A DNA stretch of 34,388 nucleotides, from the NCBI GenBank assembly GCA_022791995.1, contig JAAWAD010000028.1, positions 1 to 34,388 of the forward strand. Direction: 5' to 3'. Below, one piece after another: positions 1 through 6,642 of this stretch (position 1 is its first letter; each line of letters begins with the position of its first letter). The notes under the pieces were generated by a model that worked only from the letters and a program-made list of their open reading frames with translations, was not told the origin of the DNA and did no database searches. The position numbers and the translations under genes were made by a program. Source of the stretch: Lawsonibacter sp. (GTDB lineage: Bacteria; Bacillota; Clostridia; Oscillospirales; Oscillospiraceae).

Positions 1-321
1 GTCGGTCTCGTTGTCATAGGTGCCGTTGGCGGACTGGGTGGCCAACTCCACCATACGGTTGAGCATGTCGTGGACCTCAGACAGAGCGCCCTCGGCGGTC
101 TGCACCCGGGAGATGCCGTCCTTGGCGTTCTTCTGGGCGGTCTCCAGACCGGTGATCTGGGCGCGCATCTTCTCCGAAATGGCCAGACCGGCGGCGTCGT
201 CACCGGCGCGGTTGATCTTGTAGCCGGAGGAGAGCTTCTCCAGGTTCTTCTTCATGGCGGCGACGTTGTTGGTGTAGTTGCGGTAGGCTGACATAGCCAT
301 AATATTGTGCTGAATACGCAT
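1..321 (-). CDS. hag: Flagellin, N-terminal part (cut by window edge)
   Basis: Flagellin is the secreted subunit of the flagellar filament. The 107 visible codons start [16 protein letters not shown] and carry the conserved flagellin N-terminal D0/D1 helices, with [20 protein letters not shown] at about residues 29-48 and [14 protein letters not shown] at about 58-71. The ATG at 321 is preceded by a good ribosome binding site (AAAGGAG, about 10 nt upstream). The C-terminal half lies beyond the left edge, so total length and any hypervariable domain cannot be judged. A csrA homologue lies directly upstream on the same strand, 128 nt away, which fits the known CsrA control of hag translation in Bacillus. 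The family call is secure; the symbol hag is by analogy. Confidence 0.96.
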   Translation of the reverse strand, partial: MRIQHNIMAMSAYRNYTNNVAAMKKNLEKLSSGYKINRAGDDAAGLAISEKMRAQITGLETAQKNAKDGISRVQTAEGALSEVHDMLNRMVELATQSANGTYDNETD

Positions 322-449
322 GGAATATGACTCCTTTCGTCTTTTAATGTGCCCCGGAGCATCCTTTTACCGAAGCACAGGTCGTGGAGCGCCTTTCGTT
401 GGGAGCGTCGTGGCCACAACACTCCGAACCGCCAGCGCGGAACAATATT
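322..449 (-). promoter_or_regulatory. Flagellin mRNA leader with palindrome and GGA motifs
   Basis: This is the 128-nt spacer between the csrA stop and the flagellin ATG. Read on the minus strand it holds a 24-nt palindrome (402-425) whose arms GGAGTGTTGTGG and CCACGACGCTCC pair along 12 bp with two G-U wobbles. Closer to the gene are two A(A)GGA motifs: AAAAGGATG, and AAAGGAG, which is also the ribosome binding site. CsrA-family proteins bind ANGGA, one site usually overlapping the Shine-Dalgarno, so this may be a CsrA-controlled leader. The motifs are seen; the control is inferred. I see no separate sigma-28 promoter here. Confidence 0.5.
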
Positions 450-626
450 TCAGCCGGCCCGGAACCGGGTGAAACCAGGTGAATGCGCCGCCCCCCGCAC
501 AATCGGGATTTCTCTGGGGGCGTGGATGGCCATGTGGGTCCGGTCGCCGTACAGGTGGTCAAACGGAATCATGGTGTCGCCGCCGACGGTGAAATACTCC
601 CCGGTCCGCATGGAAATACAAAGCAC
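450..626 (-). CDS. csrA: CsrA-family RNA-binding translational regulator, divergent
   Basis: CsrA dimers bind GGA motifs in mRNA leaders and block ribosome access; in Firmicutes the main known target is flagellin mRNA. I place the start at the GTG at 626, behind AGGAGG with a 6-nt gap. This gives 58 residues opening MLCISMRTGEYFTVGGDTM. The alignment to CsrA is then colinear without gaps: G9-E10, the HAPREIPIVR segment, and R44 at exactly the position of the RNA-contacting Arg44. Departures are Met at position 6 (usually Arg), VGGDT for the usual IGDDI, and a nonstandard tail GAAHSPGFTRFRAG. The gene sits just upstream of flagellin on the same strand. No FliW partner is in the window. Function is inferred from family and neighbour. 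Confidence 0.82.
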   Translation of the reverse strand: MLCISMRTGEYFTVGGDTMIPFDHLYGDRTHMAIHAPREIPIVRGAAHSPGFTRFRAG

Positions 627-744
627 TGCAAGCCTCCTTCGTTCTTCGGGGCAACCTCCTCCTGAAGCTGCCAGGCCCGTCAGCCTGTTTGCGGTTTTAA
701 AATACCATATTTTCAAACGATATTTTTTTCTGTTCACACTCTTA

Positions 745-770
745 TAATCGGCACCAAAAACAGAAAATTA
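745..770 (-). promoter_or_regulatory. Putative sigma-28 (SigD/FliA) promoter for csrA-flagellin
   Basis: On the minus strand TAAT (770-767) is followed after 14 nt by GCCGATTA (752-745). The sigma-28 consensus is TAAA-N14-16-GCCGATAA, so the -10 box is a near match. It lies about 120 nt upstream of the csrA start and points toward csrA and flagellin, the expected targets of the motility sigma factor. Only the motif supports this. Confidence 0.55.
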
Positions 771-911
771 AGCCGTTTTTTCAAATTTTCAAGATATACC
801 TTTTTGATTTGAAAATGTATATGTTTTCAGATACTCAAACGGCTTTTTTGCAAGTCCCGATTCTTTTTCGCGTTCCCGCCCCGCGGGGGGCGGGAATCGC
901 AGTGGAGCTTT

Positions 912-956
912 ATAAAAAATACGGAGACGGCCGGCTGCAAGCAGCGGACCGCCTCT
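912..956 (-). terminator. Intrinsic terminator of sigG
   Basis: Just after the sigG stop, the minus-strand RNA can fold between 955 and 924. The outer pairs are GAGGC/GTCTC-like and the inner arms GCTGC/GCAGC meet at a short loop. A T-rich run (TATTTTTTATA) follows at about 921-912. Confidence 0.7.
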
Positions 957-960
957 ATAT

Positions 961-1731
961 TTATAGCTCCTTCCGAATCTGACGCAGGGCATTTTTCTCC
1001 AGGCGGGAGACCTGGGCCTGGGATATTCCAATCTCGGCTGACACCTCCATCTGCGTCTTCCCCTGAAAAAACCGCATGGCGAGAATTTTCCGCTCCCGCT
1101 CGTTCAGGTGGGACACCGCCTCCTTCAGGGCGATGTGCTCCAGCCACACCTCGTCAGAGTTCTTGTTGTCCTTCACCTGGTCCATGACGCAGATGGTGTC
1201 CCCGTTGTCGGAATACACCGGCTCATACAGAGAGACCGGCTCCAGAATGGCGTCCAGGGCGAAGACCACATCTTCCCGCTTGATGCCCAGGATTTTGGAA
1301 ATCTCCTCCACCGACGGCTCCCGCTGGTGCTGCACCATGTAGGCCTCCTTGGCCTGGAGCACCTTATAGGCGGTGTCCCGCATGGCCCGGGAGACCCGCA
1401 TAGCGCTGTTGTCCCGCAGGTAGCGCCGGATTTCTCCCACAATCATGGGGACGCCGTAGGTGGAAAATTTCACATCCAAATCGGTGTTAAAGTTATCAAT
1501 GGCCTTAATCAGCCCGATACACCCCACCTGAAACAGGTCGTCCACATTCTCTCCCCGGTTGGTAAACCGCTGGATCACCGACAGCACCAGCCGCAGATTG
1601 CCCGCAATCAGCCGTTCCCGGGCCTCCTGATCCCCCGCCTTGGCCCGCAGCAGCAGTTCCTGGGTCTCTTCACTCTTCAGTACCTTCAGCTTGGCAGTAT
1701 TCACGCCGCAGATCTCTACTTTATGCTGCAT
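961..1731 (-). CDS. sigG: Forespore sigma factor SigG
   Basis: SigG directs late forespore transcription during endospore formation. The 256-residue protein opens MQHKVEICGVNTAKLKVLKS, the typical SigG start. It has region 2 (NLRLVLSVIQRF, DDLFQVGCIGLIKAIDNF, KFSTYGVPMIVGEIRRYLRD), region 3, and region 4 with the helix-turn-helix FFQGKTQMEVSAEIGISQAQ. I chose the ATG at 1731 because GGGAGG precedes it by 9 nt and homologues start there; an in-frame ATG at 1791 has no ribosome binding site. The usual spoIIGA/sigE neighbours are not beside it. Its presence shows a spore-forming lineage. Confidence 0.95.
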   Translation of the reverse strand: MQHKVEICGVNTAKLKVLKSEETQELLLRAKAGDQEARERLIAGNLRLVLSVIQRFTNRGENVDDLFQVGCIGLIKAIDNFNTDLDVKFSTYGVPMIVGEIRRYLRDNSAMRVSRAMRDTAYKVLQAKEAYMVQHQREPSVEEISKILGIKREDVVFALDAILEPVSLYEPVYSDNGDTICVMDQVKDNKNSDEVWLEHIALKEAVSHLNERERKILAMRFFQGKTQMEVSAEIGISQAQVSRLEKNALRQIRKEL

Positions 1732-1765
1732 ACCAGAAAGCCTCCCGCCTTGATACTCTGCATTC

Positions 1766-1793
1766 AGTATCTCCCCGGAAAAGTCTTTCATAC
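1766..1793 (-). promoter_or_regulatory. Weak candidate sigma-F promoter for sigG
   Basis: Upstream of the sigG ATG, minus-strand GTATG (1793-1789) is followed after 14 nt by GGAGATACT (1774-1766). The second box fits the SigF -10 pattern GGNNANNHT; the first box and spacing are approximate. SigF is the known activator of sigG in Bacillus. The call rests on a short degenerate match. Confidence 0.3.
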
Positions 1794-1874
1794 GATGATA
1801 ACCGGCGTGAAATTTTTTATCGTCAGACCTCTTTCGATGGATTTTTGACCCACTGTGGGAAGCTTTACAAAATT

Positions 1875-1920
1875 TCCGCTGAAAGCGGCCCAGGGCCCGA
1901 TGAAACCATCGGGCCCTGGG
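1875..1920 (-). terminator. Hairpin terminator after rsgA
   Basis: A perfect 14-bp inverted repeat, CCCAGGGCCCGATG (1889-1902) and CATCGGGCCCTGGG (1907-1920), has a 4-nt loop just past the rsgA stop. It is followed on the minus strand by a second small hairpin (CCGCT/AGCGG) and then AAATTTTG. The T-run is weak, but the position at the end of the long gene series supports termination. Confidence 0.6.
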
Positions 1921-1926
1921 CTCTGT

Positions 1927-2805
1927 TTACGTGCGCTCCCAATCCGGGATGCTTTTGGCCTGCTCATACAGGCGGACATAGCTCTGGTGGCGCGTGGGCT
2001 GTACCTTCCCCTGGCGCACGGCCTCCAGCACAGCGCACCCCGCCTCCTTCACATGGGCGCAGTCCAGAAAACGGCAGGCGTCCACATAGGGGGCGAAGTC
2101 GGGGAAACAGGCCGCCAGCGCCTCCTTCCGCAACACCTCGGACCGCTCCAGGTCAAAGGAGGAGAATCCGGGGGTATCCGCGGCAAGGCCCCCGGCCAGA
2201 TGGAAGAGCTCCACATGGCGGGTGGTGTGCCGTCCCCGGCCCAGCTTACGGCTCACCTCCCCGGTAGCCAATGCCATCCGGGGCTCCAGGGCGTTGAGCA
2301 GGCTGGACTTCCCCACCCCGGAGTTTCCGGTAAAAGCGGAGATCTTTCCCGCCAGAAGGGCGCGCAGCTCCTCCAGACCCTGGCCGGTGACGGCGCTCAC
2401 CCGGACAACAGGAAAGCCTGCGGTGCGGTAGATACGCTTCAGCTCCTCCCCCGGGTCCAGATCGCACTTGTTGATGCAGACCAGGCTGGGGCAGCCCCGG
2501 CTGGCGGCAATGGCGGCCACCCGGTCGATAAGAAAGGGCTCTGTAACGGGAATGGCCTGGGAGACCACCAATACCAGCTGGTCCACATTGGCCACGGCGG
2601 GGCGGGTGAACTGGTTTTTTCGGGGAAACACCTCCTCCAGCGCGCCCTGCCCATCCCCCAGAGGGGTAAACCGCACCCGGTCCCCCACCAGAGGAGGGTT
2701 TTTCTCCCGCCGGAGCTTCCCCCGGCCCCGGCAGGTGGTGAGGGACGCCCCGTCGTCCACATAGTAGAAGCCGCTGAGGGCCTTCATAATCACGCCTTCT
2801 GCCAT
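1927..2805 (-). CDS. rsgA: Ribosome small-subunit maturation GTPase RsgA
   Basis: RsgA (CpgA/YjeQ) is a circularly permuted GTPase acting late in 30S subunit assembly. The 292-residue protein has an N-terminal OB-fold (KALSGFYYVDDG, VGDRVRFTPLG). The G motifs come in permuted order: NKCD (G4), GNSGVGKSSLLNAL (G1), DTPGFSSF (G3). A C-terminal Cys/His zinc region (CFPDF, CRFLDCAH) follows. The N-terminus MAEGVIMKALSGFYYV aligns with Bacillus MPEGKIIKALSGFYYV, so I keep the first ATG although its ribosome binding site is poor. The start lies 6 nt past the prkC stop, suggesting translational coupling. It is the last gene of the conserved prpC-prkC-rsgA set. Confidence 0.96.
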   Translation of the reverse strand: MAEGVIMKALSGFYYVDDGASLTTCRGRGKLRREKNPPLVGDRVRFTPLGDGQGALEEVFPRKNQFTRPAVANVDQLVLVVSQAIPVTEPFLIDRVAAIAASRGCPSLVCINKCDLDPGEELKRIYRTAGFPVVRVSAVTGQGLEELRALLAGKISAFTGNSGVGKSSLLNALEPRMALATGEVSRKLGRGRHTTRHVELFHLAGGLAADTPGFSSFDLERSEVLRKEALAACFPDFAPYVDACRFLDCAHVKEAGCAVLEAVRQGKVQPTRHQSYVRLYEQAKSIPDWERT

Positions 2806-2811
2806 AGGCGG

Positions 2812-4830
2812 TTAAAACTCCACGGTGATGCTGCCGCTCTGCACGCCATCCCAGAAGTAGATGACTGGTATCCGCAGACCCGCTGGAGCCGACACGTTAA
2901 TGGGGACATAGGACTTCATGGCGCTGTCATAGTCCTCGTTGTGGACCGTCTTGCCGTCCATCATCACCTGGAGGTTGACCACCTCGCCCGAAGCCGGCAG
3001 AGGAATCTCCACTGTGCGGCTTACAGTCTCTGGCTTGGGGGGCTCGGGGGGCTCCTGTGTGGCGGGGTCCGGCCCCTGGCTCACGGTCAGAGTCACCTTG
3101 TCCCCCTCCTTGACCTCCTCTGTGGCGGCGGGGCTCTGGTCCATGACAATCCCCTCGGCTACGGTATCGCTGTAGGCCTTTTTGATGGAGCCCACCTCCA
3201 GCCCCATCCGGGTGATCTGGGTCTTAGCCACCTCCTCGGTCATGTCCACAAAGCTGGGCATGGGGAAGGGCTTATCCTCCGGGCCCAGGCTGATGACCAG
3301 CTGGACCTTGGAGCCGGGGGCCATGGGGGTGTCCGGCAGGGGGAGGAAAGAGATAATGTGGTTTTTCTCCACCTCATCATCGTGCTCATAGCTCAACTCA
3401 TTGGAGTCATAGGTCAGCTCTGCATTCTGGATCGCCAGGAAGGCCTCCCGGTACTCCATATCGGTGAGATCGGGCATATAGACCACCTTGGTGCCTGCAC
3501 TGACGGTGACGGTAATCTCGGTGACAGCGGCCCCCACCTCGCTGTCGGCGACGGGGTCCTGACGGAGGATGGTGCCGGCAGGGGCTTCATTCTCCTCAGC
3601 CGGGCCCAGCACCAGGGTAAAGCGGTCCAACAGCTCGGTATTGTTCACCGTCTCCTCATAGATGGTTCCCACCACATTGGGGACCAGATAGGTCTCCGGG
3701 GGCTTCACCATGCTGGACAGAATCGTGTTCCACAGGAAGTAGAACACCGCCCCCACAAACAGAAGAATCGCCAGCACCGACAGCACAATGGGCCATACCG
3801 GCCCTCGACGGCGGTCATCTTCGTCCTCGTCATCCTCATAACGCCGCTGGGGCCGCCCCCTCTGGCCGGAGGACCGGCTGTGGCCGCGGTCATAGTCCCG
3901 AACCTCCCGTCGGGGCGCGGGGATGGGACGAACCTGGGTACGGTCCTCGTCGTGCTCCTCCAGGGGCAGCTCGTGGAGATTATAGTCAAAATTGATGTTG
4001 GGATTTTTTCGGAACTCCTCCAAATCGGCCAGCATCTCGTCCGCGGAGAGATACCGGGTGTCCGGGTCGGGGGACATGGCCTTCATGGTGATGGACTCCA
4101 GGGCATCAGGAATGGAGGGGTCCAGCTCCCGGGGGGACAGGGGGATGGAGTTGATGTGCTGAATGGCCACCGATACAGGGGTATCCCCCTCGAAGGGCAG
4201 GCGGCCAGTAATCATCTCGTATAAAACCACACCGGCAGAGTACAGATCCGAGCGGGTGTCAATATAACTTCCCCTGGCCTGCTCCGGGGAGATATAGTGG
4301 ACCGAGCCCAACGCCTCCTGGGTAAGGGTGCTGTGGCCCCCGGAGGCCACCCGGGCGATGCCGAAGTCAGACACCTTCACGCTGCCATCCCGGAGGACCA
4401 TCACATTCTGGGGCTTGATATCCCGGTGGATGATGCCCCGGCTGTGGGCGTGGCCCAGGGCCTTCACAATCTGGGTGATAAAGTGGAGCGCCTCCCGCCA
4501 GTTCAGCTTGCCGCCCTTCTTGTTCATATACTGCTTCAGGGTAATGCCGTCAATCAGCTCCATGACGATATATTCCAGGTCCGAGGACCGGCTTACGTCG
4601 TACACCGCCACAATGTTCGGATGGGACAGCATGGCAATGGCCTGGGACTCGTCATGAAAGCGGCGGCGAAACTCTGCGTCCTGGGCCAAGTCCTCCCGCA
4701 AAATCTTGATGGCAACCAGCCGGTTCAGCCGGTGGCACCGGGCCCGGTAGACTCGGGCCATGCCGCCGGTGCCGATGACCTCCAGAATCTCATACCGGTT
4801 GTCCAGTAATTTACCTATGTAGTGATCCAT
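2812..4830 (-). CDS. prkC: PASTA-domain Ser/Thr protein kinase PrkC (Stk1/PknB family)
   Basis: This membrane kinase senses cell-wall fragments through extracellular PASTA repeats and phosphorylates proteins of growth, division and spore germination. The 672 residues hold an N-terminal Hanks-type kinase (GTGGMARV loop at 20-27, VAIK with K42, HRDIKPQN with D137, DFG at 155-157, SPEQ at 181-184). A charged linker (about 290-343, rich in Arg/Asp/Glu) leads to one membrane helix (about 346-369). Three PASTA repeats follow (about 380-445, 450-515, 522-586), then a Pro-rich spacer and an extra C-terminal segment of about 70 residues. AAAGGAGG precedes the ATG. The partner phosphatase gene lies immediately upstream. 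Confidence 0.96.
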   Translation of the reverse strand: MDHYIGKLLDNRYEILEVIGTGGMARVYRARCHRLNRLVAIKILREDLAQDAEFRRRFHDESQAIAMLSHPNIVAVYDVSRSSDLEYIVMELIDGITLKQYMNKKGGKLNWREALHFITQIVKALGHAHSRGIIHRDIKPQNVMVLRDGSVKVSDFGIARVASGGHSTLTQEALGSVHYISPEQARGSYIDTRSDLYSAGVVLYEMITGRLPFEGDTPVSVAIQHINSIPLSPRELDPSIPDALESITMKAMSPDPDTRYLSADEMLADLEEFRKNPNINFDYNLHELPLEEHDEDRTQVRPIPAPRREVRDYDRGHSRSSGQRGRPQRRYEDDEDEDDRRRGPVWPIVLSVLAILLFVGAVFYFLWNTILSSMVKPPETYLVPNVVGTIYEETVNNTELLDRFTLVLGPAEENEAPAGTILRQDPVADSEVGAAVTEITVTVSAGTKVVYMPDLTDMEYREAFLAIQNAELTYDSNELSYEHDDEVEKNHIISFLPLPDTPMAPGSKVQLVISLGPEDKPFPMPSFVDMTEEVAKTQITRMGLEVGSIKKAYSDTVAEGIVMDQSPAATEEVKEGDKVTLTVSQGPDPATQEPPEPPKPETVSRTVEIPLPASGEVVNLQVMMDGKTVHNEDYDSAMKSYVPINVSAPAGLRIPVIYFWDGVQSGSITVEF

Positions 4831-4869
4831 GGTAAATTACCTCCTTTCTTGTGTCTCCATCATGCCGCC

Positions 4870-5586
4870 TCAGCATCGAATCAGCACCGCCGTCACATTG
4901 TCCGGGGCCCCCTGGGCCAGGGCGGCTTCCAGCAGGCGCTGGCAGCAGGAGTCATCCTCTCCCCGAAGGACCTCCTCCAGCAAGGCGTTCTCCTCCACCA
5001 CGTTGCTCAACCCGTCGCTGCACAGCAAAATTGCGTCGCCCGGGGCCAGCGCCCGGCGGAAGCAGTCGGCCTGGAGCTCTGGGTCGGCCCCCAGGGCACG
5101 GGTAATCAGATTGCGGTGGGGATGGACTCTAGCCTGCTCTCGGGTCAGCTCTCCCCGCTGCACCAGGTCCTCCACCACAGAGTGGTCCCGTGTAACCCGC
5201 TGAATGATTCCGCCGGAGATGTGATAGGCCCGGCTGTCCCCCTCGTTGAGGAACACGGCCTCCTCCAGTCCCGCCAGCACGGCCACCAGCGTGGTGCCCA
5301 TCCCGGCGCAGGCTGGCTCCTGAATAGAACGTCGAAAAACATGCTCATTGGCCAGAGCGGCGGCGGAGCGCAGCCGCTCCTCCACATCCGCCGCCCCCTC
5401 TGCCTGGGCGAAGCGCTCCATGAACAGCTCAACAGCCATGGTGCTGGCCACATTGCCGGCCCTGGCCCCGCCCATACCGTCGCACACCAGGGCAATGACA
5501 CGGCCATCCTCCAGCGTCCGGGAGGAAAAGGCGTCCTGATTCTGCTGCCGCACCGCACCTCGGTGGGTAATCCCCCAAACATTCAT
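4870..5586 (-). CDS. prpC: PP2C-type Ser/Thr protein phosphatase PrpC (Stp)
   Basis: This cytoplasmic metal-dependent phosphatase removes phosphates placed by PrkC. The 238-residue protein carries the PP2C motifs in order: RQQNQDAF, VCDGMGGARAGNVAS, NEGDSRAYHI, RDHSVVEDL, LLCSDGLSNVV and the terminal APDNVTAVLI, including the metal-binding aspartates. Its ATG forms an ATGA overlap with the rlmN stop, and prkC starts 39 nt downstream, so the phosphatase and kinase are co-expressed. Length and order match the Bacillus genes. Confidence 0.96.
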   Translation of the reverse strand: MNVWGITHRGAVRQQNQDAFSSRTLEDGRVIALVCDGMGGARAGNVASTMAVELFMERFAQAEGAADVEERLRSAAALANEHVFRRSIQEPACAGMGTTLVAVLAGLEEAVFLNEGDSRAYHISGGIIQRVTRDHSVVEDLVQRGELTREQARVHPHRNLITRALGADPELQADCFRRALAPGDAILLCSDGLSNVVEENALLEEVLRGEDDSCCQRLLEAALAQGAPDNVTAVLIRC

Positions 5587-6635
5587 GGAATATCGTCCTC
5601 TTTTCTGCCGGTGTTCCGGCTTTCTCTCATGGCCCTCCGGCGCAGCTGTCCGCAGGAGGCGTCAATGTCGCCCCCCAGCCTGCGCCGGACGGTCACTGGG
5701 ATCCCCTGGCTCTCCAGCCGCTTCTGAAAGGCGGCCAGGTGCCGGCTGGGCTTCAGGGGGCTCTCTTCCACCTGGTTGAGGGGGATCAGGTTCACATGCC
5801 CCGGCGTCCCCCGCAGCAGCTCCGCCAGCCGGTCGGCCTGCCAGGGGGCGTCGTTCACCCCGTCAATCATGGCGTACTCGTAGGAAATACGCCGCCCGGT
5901 GGTCTGGAAATACCGGCGGCAGGTCTCCATCAGCTTTTCCACCCCCACCGAGCGGTTCACCGGCATCAACCGGGACCGGGTGTCGTCGTCCGGGGCGTGG
6001 AGGGAGACCGATAATGTTAATTGTAACCCATATTGGGCCAGTTTGTCAATTTTTTCTGTCAGGCCGCAGGTGGACAGGGAGATGTGCCGCATCCCGATGT
6101 TCAGCCCCTCCGGGCAGTTGACCAGATGGAGGAACTTCAGCACCGTGTCAAAGTTGTCCAGGGGCTCTCCAATGCCCATCAGCACAAGATTGGACACGGG
6201 CAGGCCGCTGTCCGTCTGGGTGAACAGCACCTGGTCGATCATCTCCCCCGGCGTCAGGTCCCGCACCCGTCCAGCCAGAGTGGAGGCGCAGAAGGCGCAG
6301 CCCATGCGGCAGCCCACCTGGCTGGAGATACACACCGTGTTTCCGTGGCGGTAGCGCATCAGCACGGTCTCAATGCAGTTGCCGTCGGCCAGCTGCCACA
6401 GGTACTTGATGGTACCGTCGGCCGACGCCTGCTTCCGGGCCACGCGGGGCGGTGTCAGCACACACTGCTCCTCCAGCTTCTGCCGCAGGGCCTTGGGCAG
6501 GTTGGTCATCTCCTCAAAGGAGGTAATTCCGCGATACAGCCATTGAAACACCTGCTTGGCCCGGTAGGCCGGCTCCCCCTGGTCCTTCAGCCAGGCGGTC
6601 AGCTCCTCCAGGTCCATGGATTTGATGTCAACCAA
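5583..6635 (-). CDS. rlmN: 23S rRNA/tRNA adenine C2-methyltransferase RlmN
   Basis: RlmN is a radical-SAM enzyme that methylates C2 of A2503 in 23S rRNA and A37 of some tRNAs. The 350-residue protein has the CxxxCxxC iron-sulfur motif (C109, C113, C116 in GCRMGCAFCAS), the glycine-rich SAM segment MGIGEPLDNF, and the C-terminal catalytic Cys in GGDIDASCGQLRRR (C328). The best start is a TTG at 6635 behind GTGAGG with a 5-nt gap; an ATG six codons later has no ribosome binding site. It lies 7 nt after the rsmB stop and overlaps prpC by 4 nt. Confidence 0.95.
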   Translation of the reverse strand: MVDIKSMDLEELTAWLKDQGEPAYRAKQVFQWLYRGITSFEEMTNLPKALRQKLEEQCVLTPPRVARKQASADGTIKYLWQLADGNCIETVLMRYRHGNTVCISSQVGCRMGCAFCASTLAGRVRDLTPGEMIDQVLFTQTDSGLPVSNLVLMGIGEPLDNFDTVLKFLHLVNCPEGLNIGMRHISLSTCGLTEKIDKLAQYGLQLTLSVSLHAPDDDTRSRLMPVNRSVGVEKLMETCRRYFQTTGRRISYEYAMIDGVNDAPWQADRLAELLRGTPGHVNLIPLNQVEESPLKPSRHLAAFQKRLESQGIPVTVRRRLGGDIDASCGQLRRRAMRESRNTGRKEDDIP

Positions 6636-6642
6636 AGCTGCC

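Larger units (their letters stand above)
627..960. other. AT-rich spacer between sigG and csrA, with nested inverted repeats
   Basis: This 334-nt stretch has no credible gene. It contains the sigma-28-like promoter, the sigG terminator (912-956) and a perfect G+C-rich palindrome: arms TTCCCGCCCC at 873-882 and GGGGCGGGAA at 887-896, loop GCGG. In the AT-rich part, AAGCCGTTT (770-778) is mirrored by AAACGGCTT (837-845), with TTTTCAAAT and ATTTGAAAA mirrored inside. The base composition contrasts sharply with the surrounding genes. The palindrome is not followed by a T-run on either strand, so it is not a standard terminator. Confidence 0.6.

Noticed and set aside
349-747. A plus-strand frame of 132 codons over the csrA and leader region
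   Set aside because: No ribosome binding site, runs through the sigma-28-like promoter, and the opposite strand holds a clear CsrA.
1855-4224. A 789-codon open frame on the plus strand
   Set aside because: It is antisense to rsgA and prkC, both clearly real by motif. High G+C makes long antisense frames common; the product is low-complexity and has no recognisable domain.
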